From contig NZ_JAJHUO010000058.1 in assembly GCF_020859565.1 (NCBI RefSeq), forward strand, positions 1-39,038: DNA of 39,038 nucleotides, given 5' to 3'. A program made the translations under genes and the position numbers. The stretch comes from Saccharothrix luteola (GTDB lineage: Bacteria > Actinomycetota > Actinomycetes > Mycobacteriales > Pseudonocardiaceae). A model generated the notes under the pieces. It saw only the letters and a list, made by a program, of their open reading frames with translations. It was not told where the DNA came from and searched no databases. The first letter of the stretch is position 1. Every line of letters begins with the position of its first letter. Positions 15,725 to 23,227 of this stretch are shown here, piece after piece.

Positions 15725-17224
15725 ATGACCGGACCAGGGCACGAACTCGACGACATGCAGCTCGGAAACCTGGCCGGGGTTTTCGACCGCATTTCCACCG
15801 TGCTCCGGCGCGGCGTGCACGTCCAGCTGCTGACCGAGCACCGCGCGACCATGGAACTGCTGAACGTCTCGCACGTCGGGCAGCGCGCCCGCCTCGGCAG
15901 GCTGTTCGACGGCGTCGAGGCACAGGCGCGGAGCACCAACGACGACCCGGACGTCGCGCTGGCCTGGATCGCCTACTCCTACACGTGCGAGTACACCGAG
16001 CTCCTGGTCAAGAACCCCGCCCCGACCGGCGCGGGGGCACCAGGTGAGCCGCACCTGATGGAGCTGCGCAAGCAGGCCATGGAGAACGTCATCGCGCAGC
16101 GCACCAAGCTGCTGGTCAACCTGCCGTCCATCACCGACGCCCTCTTCGCCGGCACGGACAAGAAGGTGTCCGAGCTGTTCAAGTTCCGCGTGGCCGAGGG
16201 CCGTGGCGTGCCTCCCCAGCTGCCAGGAGGCCAACTGCCCGCGGCGCTGGCCTCGCTCCGGCAGAACCTGGCCGGCAGCGCGTTCGCTCCGGTGCAGGAG
16301 GCCGACTGGTCGGACTCGCTCGGTCCGAACCACAAGATCCTGCGGGTGGACACCAGGGGCTCCGAGTTCGACCTCGGCGGTGTCCCGGTCGTGCTGGTGG
16401 AGGGCGTGCTCGACCCGAAGCTCACGCAGAAGACGGTGACCGGCGGGCGGGTCGTGCTAGCCGACGGGACTTCGCACAGGCAGGTCGGCGGGAACTTCGT
16501 CGGCAACCTCGTCAGCCAGCGCCGCCTGTACGCGGGCGACCAGGTCGAGTACGACACCAGCCACATGGCGTTGACCCTCGCCGGTGACGCGCACTGGCAG
16601 GGCAAGGCCGCCGACTGGCGCATCGACAAGGGCGGCAACCGCCGGACCTACTACGCCGAGGTCCACCCCAAGATCGCCCAGTACCTGCTCAGCCTGGTGC
16701 CGCCGGACCGCGACGCGATCACCGTCCTGGACATCGCGGGCGGCAACGGCGACCTGGCCGAGCGGATCATCAGGGAGCTGGGCGGGGCGCGCCCCGAGGG
16801 TGACCTGCGGGTGAGGTACGTGGTGGTCGACTACAGCGAGGACGACATCGCCGTCGCGGAGGAGCGCTTCGCCGCGCTCGCCGGCACCCACCCGTTCGCC
16901 AAGACGTCGGCCCTCGTGCGGGACGTGTTCGACTACGAGTACGACGCCGGGGCCATGCTGAACGACGTCGGCCTCAAGGCGGCCGACTTCGTCATCAACT
17001 CGGGCGGCCTGCTCAACAACCAGATCGGCGACGACGCCGACAGCCCGCAGCGCTTCGCCCGCATGTACGCGAACCTGCTGGCGCCCGGCGGGTACGGCAT
17101 CTACTCCGGGCTCACCCCGTTGCTGGTCGACTCGGCGACGCACCGGAAGCAGGGGCTGGAGATCCGCAACCTCTACGACATCGAGACCGAGCACCAGATG
17201 CACGTGGTGCGCCGCCCCGACTAG
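15725..17224 (+). CDS. Protein with C-terminal SAM-dependent methyltransferase-like domain
   Basis: Encodes 499 residues. Residues about 320-490 form a class I methyltransferase-like domain: the SAM loop 'VLDIAGGNGD' near 334-343, an acidic strand end 'VVVDYSEDDI', a 'DFVINSGGLLNN' segment and 'LLAPGGYGIYSG' after it. The first 290 residues are unassigned: a helical part (1-150), then a beta-rich part (about 215-290). GGGGGA lies just before the ATG at good spacing. It is the second gene of the operon starting at 14762. The target (small molecule, protein or nucleic acid) cannot be told. Confidence 0.8.
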   Translation: MTGPGHELDDMQLGNLAGVFDRISTVLRRGVHVQLLTEHRATMELLNVSHVGQRARLGRLFDGVEAQARSTNDDPDVALAWIAYSYTCEYTELLVKNPAPTGAGAPGEPHLMELRKQAMENVIAQRTKLLVNLPSITDALFAGTDKKVSELFKFRVAEGRGVPPQLPGGQLPAALASLRQNLAGSAFAPVQEADWSDSLGPNHKILRVDTRGSEFDLGGVPVVLVEGVLDPKLTQKTVTGGRVVLADGTSHRQVGGNFVGNLVSQRRLYAGDQVEYDTSHMALTLAGDAHWQGKAADWRIDKGGNRRTYYAEVHPKIAQYLLSLVPPDRDAITVLDIAGGNGDLAERIIRELGGARPEGDLRVRYVVVDYSEDDIAVAEERFAALAGTHPFAKTSALVRDVFDYEYDAGAMLNDVGLKAADFVINSGGLLNNQIGDDADSPQRFARMYANLLAPGGYGIYSGLTPLLVDSATHRKQGLEIRNLYDIETEHQMHVVRRPD

Positions 17225-17280
17225 AGCCCTCGGACCGGATACCGCCGACCGGACACCCCTGACCCGAGCCACCCTGCGGA

Positions 17281-17562
17281 TCAGCGGTTGGCGAGGCCGT
17301 CCACGCGCAGGGTCGTGGAGTCGTCCCGGTGGGTTCCGGTGCTGCCGACGTGCTTGTCGCTGATCGCGGTGCCGTTCTTGAGCACGTGGAAGAGCGCCAT
17401 GCCGTGACCGCGGCCCAGGTCGTAGTCGTCCTTCAGCCACTGGAGGACGACGCCCGCCTTGGTGGTCGCGTCGTACCCGCGCTCGCCCGCCTCGGACAGC
17501 AGCTCGGCCGGCGTCTTGCCGGTCTTGCGCTCGATGGTGTCGAGGTACGCCTGGAAGGACAT
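17281..17562 (-). CDS. DUF4287-domain protein
   Basis: Encodes 93 residues. The start 'MSFQAYLDTIERKTGKTP' and the later 'WLKDDYDLGRGHGMALFHVLK' are the hallmark of DUF4287, a small cytosolic family of unknown function. The tail (about 65-93) is hydrophilic and not part of the domain. The ATG has a Shine-Dalgarno (AGGAG, six bases upstream) and a recognisable promoter. It converges on the methyltransferase-domain gene, leaving 56 bases. Confidence 0.88.
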   Translation of the reverse strand: MSFQAYLDTIERKTGKTPAELLSEAGERGYDATTKAGVVLQWLKDDYDLGRGHGMALFHVLKNGTAISDKHVGSTGTHRDDSTTLRVDGLANR

Positions 17563-17591
17563 GGCCTGCTCCTGTTCGTCGGTGTGCGGCC

Positions 17592-17624
17592 AGCCTACGA
17601 CAACTTCTCTTGTCCTGACAAGAG
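17592..17624 (-). promoter_or_regulatory. Promoter of the DUF4287 gene with palindromic operator over the -35
   Basis: On the minus strand, TTGTCA (17616-17621) and TAGGCT (17592-17597), spaced 18 bases, form a good housekeeping promoter. CTCTTGTCCTGACAAGAG (17607-17624) is a perfect inverted repeat with 8-base arms around a CT centre and covers the -35. A repressor binding there would block transcription. On the plus strand the same hairpin is followed by TTTTT, but no plus-strand gene ends near it. Confidence 0.6.
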
Positions 17625-17636
17625 TTTTTGTCGGAG

Positions 17637-17849
17637 TCAGATCCAGAGCAGCTCAGACCCCTTGAACAGGTGCAGGCAGCTCTCCGGACCTTGCAGGCCC
17701 ATGCGGAGGCTGCCGTCTTCGGACACGACCTGCGCGCCGTCCTCGAACTCCAGGCCCCAAGCGGCCACACGCAGTTCCGGAACCCGCTCCACCACGGCGA
17801 ACAGGCGCGGAGCCTCCTCCGCCACCATCTCACGCTCTTCACCAGTCAT
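17637..17849 (-). CDS. Small unknown protein (70 aa)
   Basis: Encodes 70 residues, acidic, starting MTGEEREMVAEEAP and ending HLFKGSELLWI. I do not recognise it. The frame has strong coding bias and is open upstream to 17942, but the ATG at 17849 is the natural start. The segment above it is AT-rich and contains repeats shared with the Xre promoter. It diverges from the Xre regulator, so the two may be controlled together. Confidence 0.65.
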   Translation of the reverse strand: MTGEEREMVAEEAPRLFAVVERVPELRVAAWGLEFEDGAQVVSEDGSLRMGLQGPESCLHLFKGSELLWI

Positions 17850-17959
17850 AAGAAGAAAGTAAAGTCGACAGGTCAGGTTGACTAGACGCCTGATCGGGTG
17901 ATCAAGGGAGCGCCCCGAGTGCGGCAGACTGGCCCCGATCACCGCTGAGGAGAGGGCAC
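17850..17959. promoter_or_regulatory. Divergent promoter region with TGATC inverted repeat
   Basis: TGATCGGGTGATCA at 17891-17904 has perfect 5-base arms around GGGT. A second imperfect palindrome built on GTCGAC...GTTGAC lies at 17866-17884. Both are candidates for binding by the adjacent Xre regulator. GAGGAGAGGG just before the ATG at 17960 is a strong ribosome-binding site. Confidence 0.45.
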
Positions 17960-18784
17960 ATGACCAGCATCAAGCCGACCGACTACCGCCTCGGACTCGC
18001 GGTGCGGCTGCGGGAATTGATGCGGCGCGGCGGGATCACGCGGGACCAGGTCCGCGAGACTTTGGGCTGCTCGGAGTCGAAGGTCAGCAAGATCCTGCGC
18101 GGTGACTCGTCGGTCGCACCGCTGGAACTGGCGGCGCTGCTCGACCTCTTCGGGGTCGAGGACGAGGAGCGCGCCGACCTGCTGCACCTGGGCGAGGAAG
18201 CTCGGCGGCGCAGGCCGAAGACGCCGTGGGGCGCGGCCATCCCTGATCGGCTGCGGAAGTTCTTCAACACCGAGGAGACGGCGAGGAAGATCGAGCTGTA
18301 CCGGCCCGACCTGCTGGACGGATTGGTGCAGACGGAGGCCTACGCGCGGGCGGTGATCAGCACGAACCCGGCACTGCGTCCTGCCGAGGTCGAGCAGCTG
18401 GTGCAGGCCCGGATGGCTCGGCAGAGGCGGTTGACCGAGCTGGATCCGCCGGAGTACACCCTCGTGATCAGGCAGTCGGTGCTGCGTGCGCCGGTGGGGT
18501 CGCCGGAAACCCGGTTCGACCAGTTGAGGCACCTGAAGGAGGTCTCCGGGCTGCCGCACGTGACGATCCGGATCATCCCGGACGCGGTCGGCCTCACCGC
18601 CGCGCTCTACTTCCCCTTCGCGATCTTCACGCCGAGCGGGGACCGCCCCAAGTCGGTGTACGTGGAGACGTTGACCGACGGGCTGCTGGTGGACGAGGAG
18701 AGTCGGATCTCCCACTACGAAGCCGTTTTCCAGGAACTGCTGGCGGTCTCGGTCACGGATCTGCTTGATAGCGTTGAGGCATGA
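17960..18784 (+). CDS. Xre-family regulator with DUF5753 domain
   Basis: Encodes 274 residues. Residues about 12-68 are a helix-turn-helix ('RDQVRETLGCSESKVSKILRGD'). Residues about 85-270 match DUF5753, seen in the 'IELYRPDLLDGLVQTEAYARAVI' start and 'DQLRHLKEVSGLPHVTIRIIPDAVG'. Such proteins, including WhiJ-like ones in Streptomyces, usually pair with a small DUF397 protein that modulates them. Here the DUF397 gene overlaps its stop as ATGA, as expected. The target genes are unknown; the adjacent divergent small gene is a reasonable candidate. Confidence 0.92.
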   Translation: MTSIKPTDYRLGLAVRLRELMRRGGITRDQVRETLGCSESKVSKILRGDSSVAPLELAALLDLFGVEDEERADLLHLGEEARRRRPKTPWGAAIPDRLRKFFNTEETARKIELYRPDLLDGLVQTEAYARAVISTNPALRPAEVEQLVQARMARQRRLTELDPPEYTLVIRQSVLRAPVGSPETRFDQLRHLKEVSGLPHVTIRIIPDAVGLTAALYFPFAIFTPSGDRPKSVYVETLTDGLLVDEESRISHYEAVFQELLAVSVTDLLDSVEA

Positions 18785-18957
18785 CCTGGCGGCGGAGCAG
18801 CTACAGCGGCAACAGCGGCGGACAGTGCGTCGAACTGCGGGCGGGGCTCGACGCCGTGCGGGACTCCAAGAACGTGGACGGGCCCGTGTTGGAGGTCAGG
18901 CCTGCTGCTCTGAGGGCGTTCCTGAAGGGGCTGCGGACCAGCTCGCGAGGAGCTTGA
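18781..18957 (+). CDS. DUF397 small protein, partner of the Xre regulator
   Basis: Encodes 58 residues. 'WRRSSYSGNSGGQCVELR', 'VRDSKNVDGPVLEVRPAALRAFL' is the DUF397 pattern. ATG at 18781 overlaps the Xre stop (ATGA), so the two are translationally coupled. The C-terminal end overlaps the 3' end of the convergent MmyB-like gene by 62 bases. DUF397 proteins act as cognate modulators of Xre/DUF5753 regulators. Confidence 0.9.
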   Translation: MTWRRSSYSGNSGGQCVELRAGLDAVRDSKNVDGPVLEVRPAALRAFLKGLRTSSRGA

Positions 18958-19741
18958 GGCGTTCCTCGGTCGGCGAACCCACGCGAGCGGTGTAGACCGC
19001 GAGCACCACGTCCGGGTCGCCGGTCGGTTGCAGGGTCTCGTAGTCGAGGTCGAGGTCGCCGACCACGGGGTGGTGCATGAGCTTCGTGCCGTGGGTCTTC
19101 TCCTGCACCTTGTGCTGCGCCCACAGCTTGCGGAACGTCTCGTCCTTCACCGACAGCTCCCCCACCAGCGCCGCCAACCTCGCGTCGTCCGGGTAGCGGC
19201 CCGCGTCCAGCCTGAGGAACGCCACCATGTCGGCGGCGACGGTGGGCCAGTCGCGGTAGAACGTGCGGGATTCCGGGCGCAGGAACGTGTGCCTGGCCGA
19301 GTTGCGGTCCTCCGGTGGCAGGTCGCCGAAGCCGTAGAGGGCGTCGGCCAGGGGGTTCCAGGCGAGGATGTCCGAACGGCGGCCCATCACGAACGCGGGC
19401 ACGTCGACGGCCATCTCCAGCAACCGCCGCAGGCCCGGTCGGACGCGTTGGGGCGCGGGCCGCTTGGCCGGCGCCGGGCGGACGAGGTTGCGCAGGTGGG
19501 CGCGTTCGGTCTCGTCCAGGCGCAGCACGCGGGCGACGGCGTCCAGCACCGAGTCGGAGACGGCGGGCGTGCGGCCCTGTTCGAGGCGCATGTAGTAGTC
19601 CACGCTCACGCCGGCCAGCATCGCCAGCTCCTCGCGGCGCAGGCCCGGCACGCGCCGTCGACCGCCACCGGGCAGGCCGACGTCGTCCGGGCGGACGCGA
19701 GCCCGGCGGCTGCGGAGGAATTCGCCCAGGTCGTGGTTCAC
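18896..19741 (-). CDS. MmyB-like helix-turn-helix regulator
   Basis: Encodes 281 residues. The N-terminal helix-turn-helix ('LGEFLRSRRARVRPDDVGLP', then 'GLRREELAMLAGVSVDYYMRLEQGR') is followed by the MmyB-like ligand-binding domain ('ILAWNPLADALYGFGD', 'ADMVAFLRLDAGRYPDD', 'HHPVVGDLDLDYETL'). This family is typically encoded opposite a short-chain dehydrogenase, as here, and is thought to sense a fatty-acid-like ligand. The GTG at 19741 fits the family start; the frame above it is antisense to the SDR gene. Its 3' end overlaps the DUF397 gene. Confidence 0.92.
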   Translation of the reverse strand: MNHDLGEFLRSRRARVRPDDVGLPGGGRRRVPGLRREELAMLAGVSVDYYMRLEQGRTPAVSDSVLDAVARVLRLDETERAHLRNLVRPAPAKRPAPQRVRPGLRRLLEMAVDVPAFVMGRRSDILAWNPLADALYGFGDLPPEDRNSARHTFLRPESRTFYRDWPTVAADMVAFLRLDAGRYPDDARLAALVGELSVKDETFRKLWAQHKVQEKTHGTKLMHHPVVGDLDLDYETLQPTGDPDVVLAVYTARVGSPTEERLKLLASWSAAPSGTPSEQQA

Positions 19742-19776
19742 CCACCCAGTATGGCCGCCTGCCGCGTGCCGAGCCT

Positions 19777-19834
19777 GGGTACTGGCAGACCTAGGGAACG
19801 CGGTCCCACAGGCTGACCAGAGCCTCTGGTACCC
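19777..19834. promoter_or_regulatory. GGGTAC/GTACCC operator candidate between MmyB-like gene and SDR
   Basis: GGGTACTGGCAG (from 19777) and the reverse complement of the 19823-19834 segment (GGGTACCAGAGG) are similar half-sites facing each other in the 120-base divergent promoter region. The likely binder is the MmyB-like regulator, controlling itself and the SDR. Confidence 0.5.
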
Positions 19835-19861
19835 GTGGTGACCAGGTCCAATGTTGTTGCC

Positions 19862-20611
19862 ATGACCTACGACCTGAACAACCGCACTGCCGTTGTCACC
19901 GGTGCCGCGAGCGGCATCGGCGCCGAGATCGCGCTCGTCCTCGCCCGGTCCGGGGCGAAGGTCGCGCTGCTGGCCCGCCGCGCGGACCGGCTCACCGAGC
20001 TGGCCGACAAGATCGCCGCCGAGGGCGGGCAGGCGCTCGCCGTGGCCGCCGACGTCACCGGTGACCTCACCGACGCCGTCGAGACGATCCACACCGCCTT
20101 CGGCCGGGTCGACCTGGTGGTGAACAACGCGGGTGTGATGCTCGCGAACCCCCTCACCGAGGGCCGGGACGACGAGTGGCACCGGATGATCGACACCAAC
20201 GTCAAGGGCCTGCTGAACGTCACCAAGGCGTTCACCGAGGACCTGATCGAGGCCGGCGCGACCGGCACCGCCGACCTGGTGAACATCTCGTCGGTCGGCG
20301 CGCACCTGACGTTCCCCAACTACGCCGTCTACACCGCGACCAAGGCCGCCGTCACGCACCTGTCGGCGAACCTGCGGACCGAGCTGGGCCCGAAGGGCGT
20401 GCGGGTGACCAACGTCGAGCCCGGCCTGGTCACCAGCGAACTGGCCGACCACATGGACAACCCGGACGTCGACGCGCACCTGGCGCAGTGGCGTGAGCAG
20501 GTGCCGCCGCTGAACCCGGCCGACATCGGCGACGTGGTCGGGTTCGCGACCAGCCGCCCCAAGCAGGTGAACCTCCGGCAGCTCGTGGTGCTGCCGACGG
20601 TGCAGGTCTGA
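19862..20611 (+). CDS. Short-chain dehydrogenase/reductase
   Basis: Encodes 249 residues of a classical NAD(P)-dependent SDR: the nucleotide-binding TGAASGIG near residues 13-20, NNAG, and the catalytic Ser (NISS, 143/144), Tyr157 and Lys161 (YTATK). The arginines after the second strand (LLARRADRL) favour NADP(H). The substrate is unknown. It lies opposite the MmyB-like regulator, a standard pairing for inducible control. The ATG at 19862 is chosen because the fold begins there; nine upstream codons are also open. Confidence 0.93.
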   Translation: MTYDLNNRTAVVTGAASGIGAEIALVLARSGAKVALLARRADRLTELADKIAAEGGQALAVAADVTGDLTDAVETIHTAFGRVDLVVNNAGVMLANPLTEGRDDEWHRMIDTNVKGLLNVTKAFTEDLIEAGATGTADLVNISSVGAHLTFPNYAVYTATKAAVTHLSANLRTELGPKGVRVTNVEPGLVTSELADHMDNPDVDAHLAQWREQVPPLNPADIGDVVGFATSRPKQVNLRQLVVLPTVQV

Positions 20612-20668
20612 CGACCGTGCAGGTCCGATGACGGCTGAGCCGCCCGTCGACGGGAGTCGGTGGGCGGC

Positions 20669-21481
20669 TCACGTCGACCGGCGGCTGCGGTAGGCGCGTT
20701 GCTGGCACGCCCGCGAGCAGTACGAGCGGGGCCGGCCGGACGCGGGTTGTGCCACCGGCCGACCGCAGACCTGGCAGCTTTCATCACGCTTTTCATCACG
20801 CTGGCGGATCAGCAGCTCGATGCCGTCGAGCACCCGGGCCAAGCCGAACCCGAACGGGTCCGGCTGGTCGTAGCCGCCGGTCTCCCACAGCCGGGTCAAC
20901 GTCGGGTAGCGGTCGAAGTGGGCGAACAGCGTGTCCCGCGCGCCCCACCACTCCTCATCGCTCACCCCCGTGCCGCGCTCCGCCCGCGCGGCCTCGACCA
21001 GGGCGGACGCCTCGGCGTCCACGAGGCGGCCGACCAAGCCGACCGCCGCGACCACCTCCGCCGGCGTGAGCCCGGTGTCCACGAGGATGCTCAACGCGTG
21101 CTCGTAGTGGGCCAGCGCGTTGGGCCCGGGCACGGACCGGCCGGGGACCTCGGCCAGCCAGGGGTGGAGCTTGCGCAGCTCCCAGCTGTGCCACGCGAAC
21201 GCCTCCAGGTCCGACCGCCAGCCGCGCCGCCGCGCCGACGGCGGGTCGCCGAGCACGGCGTCGCGCATCAGGTCGACCAGGTGGTCGCGGCCGGGCACGT
21301 GGCGGTACAGCGACATGGTGGTGAAGCCGAGCCGCTCGGCGACCTTGCGCATGGACAGCCCGGTCAGGCCCTCGGCGTCGGCCACCTCGACCGCCGCGCC
21401 CACGATCGCGTCGAGGCTCAGCCCCCCGCGCCCGTCCCACAGCAGCTCGACCGAACGGTCGGGATCGCCCGCTTTCCCCAT
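20669..21481 (-). CDS. TetR-family regulator with C-terminal Cys4 zinc-binding tail
   Basis: Encodes 270 residues. Residues about 20-70 form the TetR helix-turn-helix ('LSLDAIVGAAVEVADAEGL', 'MRKVAERLGFTTMSLYRHVPGRDHLVDLM'). Residues about 85-220 form a TetR_C-type ligand domain. The last 35 residues contain CxxC (236/239) and CxxxC (255/259), a likely structural zinc ribbon seen in a subset of actinobacterial TetR proteins. GGAGG five bases upstream fixes the ATG at 21481. It diverges from the beta-helix gene across a perfect inverted repeat that is probably its operator. Confidence 0.93.
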   Translation of the reverse strand: MGKAGDPDRSVELLWDGRGGLSLDAIVGAAVEVADAEGLTGLSMRKVAERLGFTTMSLYRHVPGRDHLVDLMRDAVLGDPPSARRRGWRSDLEAFAWHSWELRKLHPWLAEVPGRSVPGPNALAHYEHALSILVDTGLTPAEVVAAVGLVGRLVDAEASALVEAARAERGTGVSDEEWWGARDTLFAHFDRYPTLTRLWETGGYDQPDPFGFGLARVLDGIELLIRQRDEKRDESCQVCGRPVAQPASGRPRSYCSRACQQRAYRSRRST

Positions 21482-21492
21482 CACGCCTCCAT

Positions 21493-21522
21493 GGTATACC
21501 TCTTGGTGTTTACGCCATAAAC
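21493..21522. promoter_or_regulatory. TetR operator: GTTTA-N5-TAAAC and GGTATACC
   Basis: GTTTACGCCATAAAC at 21508-21522 is an inverted repeat with perfect 5-base arms. An 8-base palindrome GGTATACC lies at 21493-21500, 7 bases away. Both sit in the 57-base gap between the TetR gene and the divergent beta-helix gene, so repression of both genes by the TetR protein is the simplest reading. Confidence 0.65.
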
Positions 21523-21538
21523 AGCTTGGGGGCAGTTC

Positions 21539-23227
21539 ATGACCGATTTCCACGTCTCACCAGCCGGGGACGACTCCGCCGCGGGCACCGCCGACGACCC
21601 TTTCCGCACGCTGGAGCGCGCACGCCGGGCCGCCCGCGAGGCGGGAGGTGACGTCACCGTCCACCTCAGGGCGGGCACGCACGTGCTGACCGAGCCGTTC
21701 GAGCTGACCGAGGAGGACTCCGGGGTCGTCTACCAGGCGTTCGGCTTCGGCACCGACGCGCGGGAGGAGGCCGTCGTCAGCGGCGGGCGGGAGGTCTCCG
21801 GGCGACGGGGGCCGGACGGGGTGTGGGTCGCCGAGGTCGGCGACCTGGTCACCCGCCACCTCGTGGTGGACGGACGGCGGGTCGAGCGCGCGGGCGTGGA
21901 CGGGCTGCCCGGCGCGGTCCGCCGCACCGCGACCGGCTACGTCACCGACCAGCCGCCGGCCTGGCGCAACCCGTCGGGCGTCGAGTTCGTGCACCGGGGC
22001 GTCTACCCGTGGACGGAGGCGCGCACGGCGGTCGCGTCCGTCACCGAGGACGGCGAGATCACCATGGCGCAGCCCGGGTTCGGCTGGGCCGTGGACCTCT
22101 ACAACTCGGAGTGGTTCGGCCAGGTGATGTCCGGTCCCCCGGCGCCGACCCGGGTGGAGAACGACCCGGCGTTCCTGACCGAGGGCACGTTCGCGCTGGA
22201 CCGCTCGCAGCCCGGCCGGCACGTCCTGCACTACCTGCCCCGCCCGGACGAGGAGCCGCACGTGGTCGTGCCCGCGTTGGAGGTGCTGGTGCGGGCCACC
22301 GGCGTGCGGGACGTGGCGTTCCGGGGCGTGGTGTTCGCCGACACCACGTGGCTGCGGCCGGGCAGCGACCGCGGTTTCCTGCACTACCACTCGAACGGCT
22401 ACTACGACGGCGGCCGGATCGGGCGGGTGGAGCCGGCCGAGGGCGCGTGGCTGACCGTGCCCGAGGAGCACGAGGAGATCCCCGCCTGCGTGCGGCTCGA
22501 CGGCACGTCCGGTGTGCGGTTCGAGGGCTGTCGGTTCACCCGGCTCGGCGCGACCGGGCTGGGCGCGACCGGCGGGGCGGACCTCGTGGTGCGCGGCTGC
22601 GACTTCGACACCCTCGCCGCGTCCGCCATCTCGCTCACCGGCACCGGCGAGGCGTTGATCGAGGACAACCTCGTCGCGCACGTCGGGCTGGACCACTCCG
22701 GCTCGGCCGGCATCACGTTCCACGACACCGTGGACTGCACGGTCGCGCACAACCACGTGCACGACGTGCCGCACAACGGCATCGTGGCCAACCCGTCGCG
22801 CGGCGGCACCCGCATCACTCGCAACCTGGTGACCGACGCGATGGGCGTGCTGGCCGACGGTGGCGGGATCTACCTGTCCGGCGCGCAGGGCCCGTCCGAC
22901 AACGGGGCCGTGATCAGCGGGAACGTCATCAAGGACACCCGCACGCCGTACAACTTCGGCCTCTACACCGACTACGGGGCCACGTGGGTGACGGTCGAGG
23001 GGAACGTCGTCGCCCGCGCCGACAACACGGCGGTCCTGCACGTCTACCCGCCGTTGGAGCACGTCGTCTACCGGGGCAACTTCTGGGACGCCGACCCGGT
23101 CGGCAGCGACGCCGTGCCGGACGGCGTCACCTACGAGGGCAACACCACGATCGCCGACGCGGCCGAACTCGACGCCGCCACCGCGGAGATCCAGGCGCGG
23201 GCGGGCCTGCTCACGAGACGGGCCTGA
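21539..23227 (+). CDS. Right-handed parallel beta-helix protein (putative glycoside hydrolase-like)
   Basis: Encodes 562 residues. The N-terminus 'FHVSPAGDDSAAGTADDPFRTLERA' and 'VTVHLRAGTHVLTEPFEL' is the usual start of pectate-lyase/GH141-like beta-helix proteins. Residues about 320-520 show repeating rungs (GVRFEGCRF, DLVVRGCDF, EALIEDNLV, CTVAHNHV, TRITRNLV, AVISGNVI). No signal peptide is seen, so it should be cytosolic, which is unusual for a polysaccharide-degrading enzyme and suggests imported oligosaccharides or a modifying role. Control by the divergent TetR is likely. Its 3' end overlaps that of lysX by 17 bases. The substrate is not deducible. Confidence 0.85.
   Translation: MTDFHVSPAGDDSAAGTADDPFRTLERARRAAREAGGDVTVHLRAGTHVLTEPFELTEEDSGVVYQAFGFGTDAREEAVVSGGREVSGRRGPDGVWVAEVGDLVTRHLVVDGRRVERAGVDGLPGAVRRTATGYVTDQPPAWRNPSGVEFVHRGVYPWTEARTAVASVTEDGEITMAQPGFGWAVDLYNSEWFGQVMSGPPAPTRVENDPAFLTEGTFALDRSQPGRHVLHYLPRPDEEPHVVVPALEVLVRATGVRDVAFRGVVFADTTWLRPGSDRGFLHYHSNGYYDGGRIGRVEPAEGAWLTVPEEHEEIPACVRLDGTSGVRFEGCRFTRLGATGLGATGGADLVVRGCDFDTLAASAISLTGTGEALIEDNLVAHVGLDHSGSAGITFHDTVDCTVAHNHVHDVPHNGIVANPSRGGTRITRNLVTDAMGVLADGGGIYLSGAQGPSDNGAVISGNVIKDTRTPYNFGLYTDYGATWVTVEGNVVARADNTAVLHVYPPLEHVVYRGNFWDADPVGSDAVPDGVTYEGNTTIADAAELDAATAEIQARAGLLTRRA

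Noticed and set aside
17607..17629. Hairpin followed by TTTTT as a rho-independent terminator on the plus strand
   Set aside because: No plus-strand gene ends nearby (the closest stops about 400 bases upstream), and the hairpin covers a good minus-strand -35, so an operator is more likely.
16457..17842. Minus-strand frame through the methyltransferase gene and DUF4287
   Set aside because: No continuous domain. The DUF4287 gene and the plus-strand methyltransferase gene explain the sequence, and the frame is a fusion of unrelated stretches.
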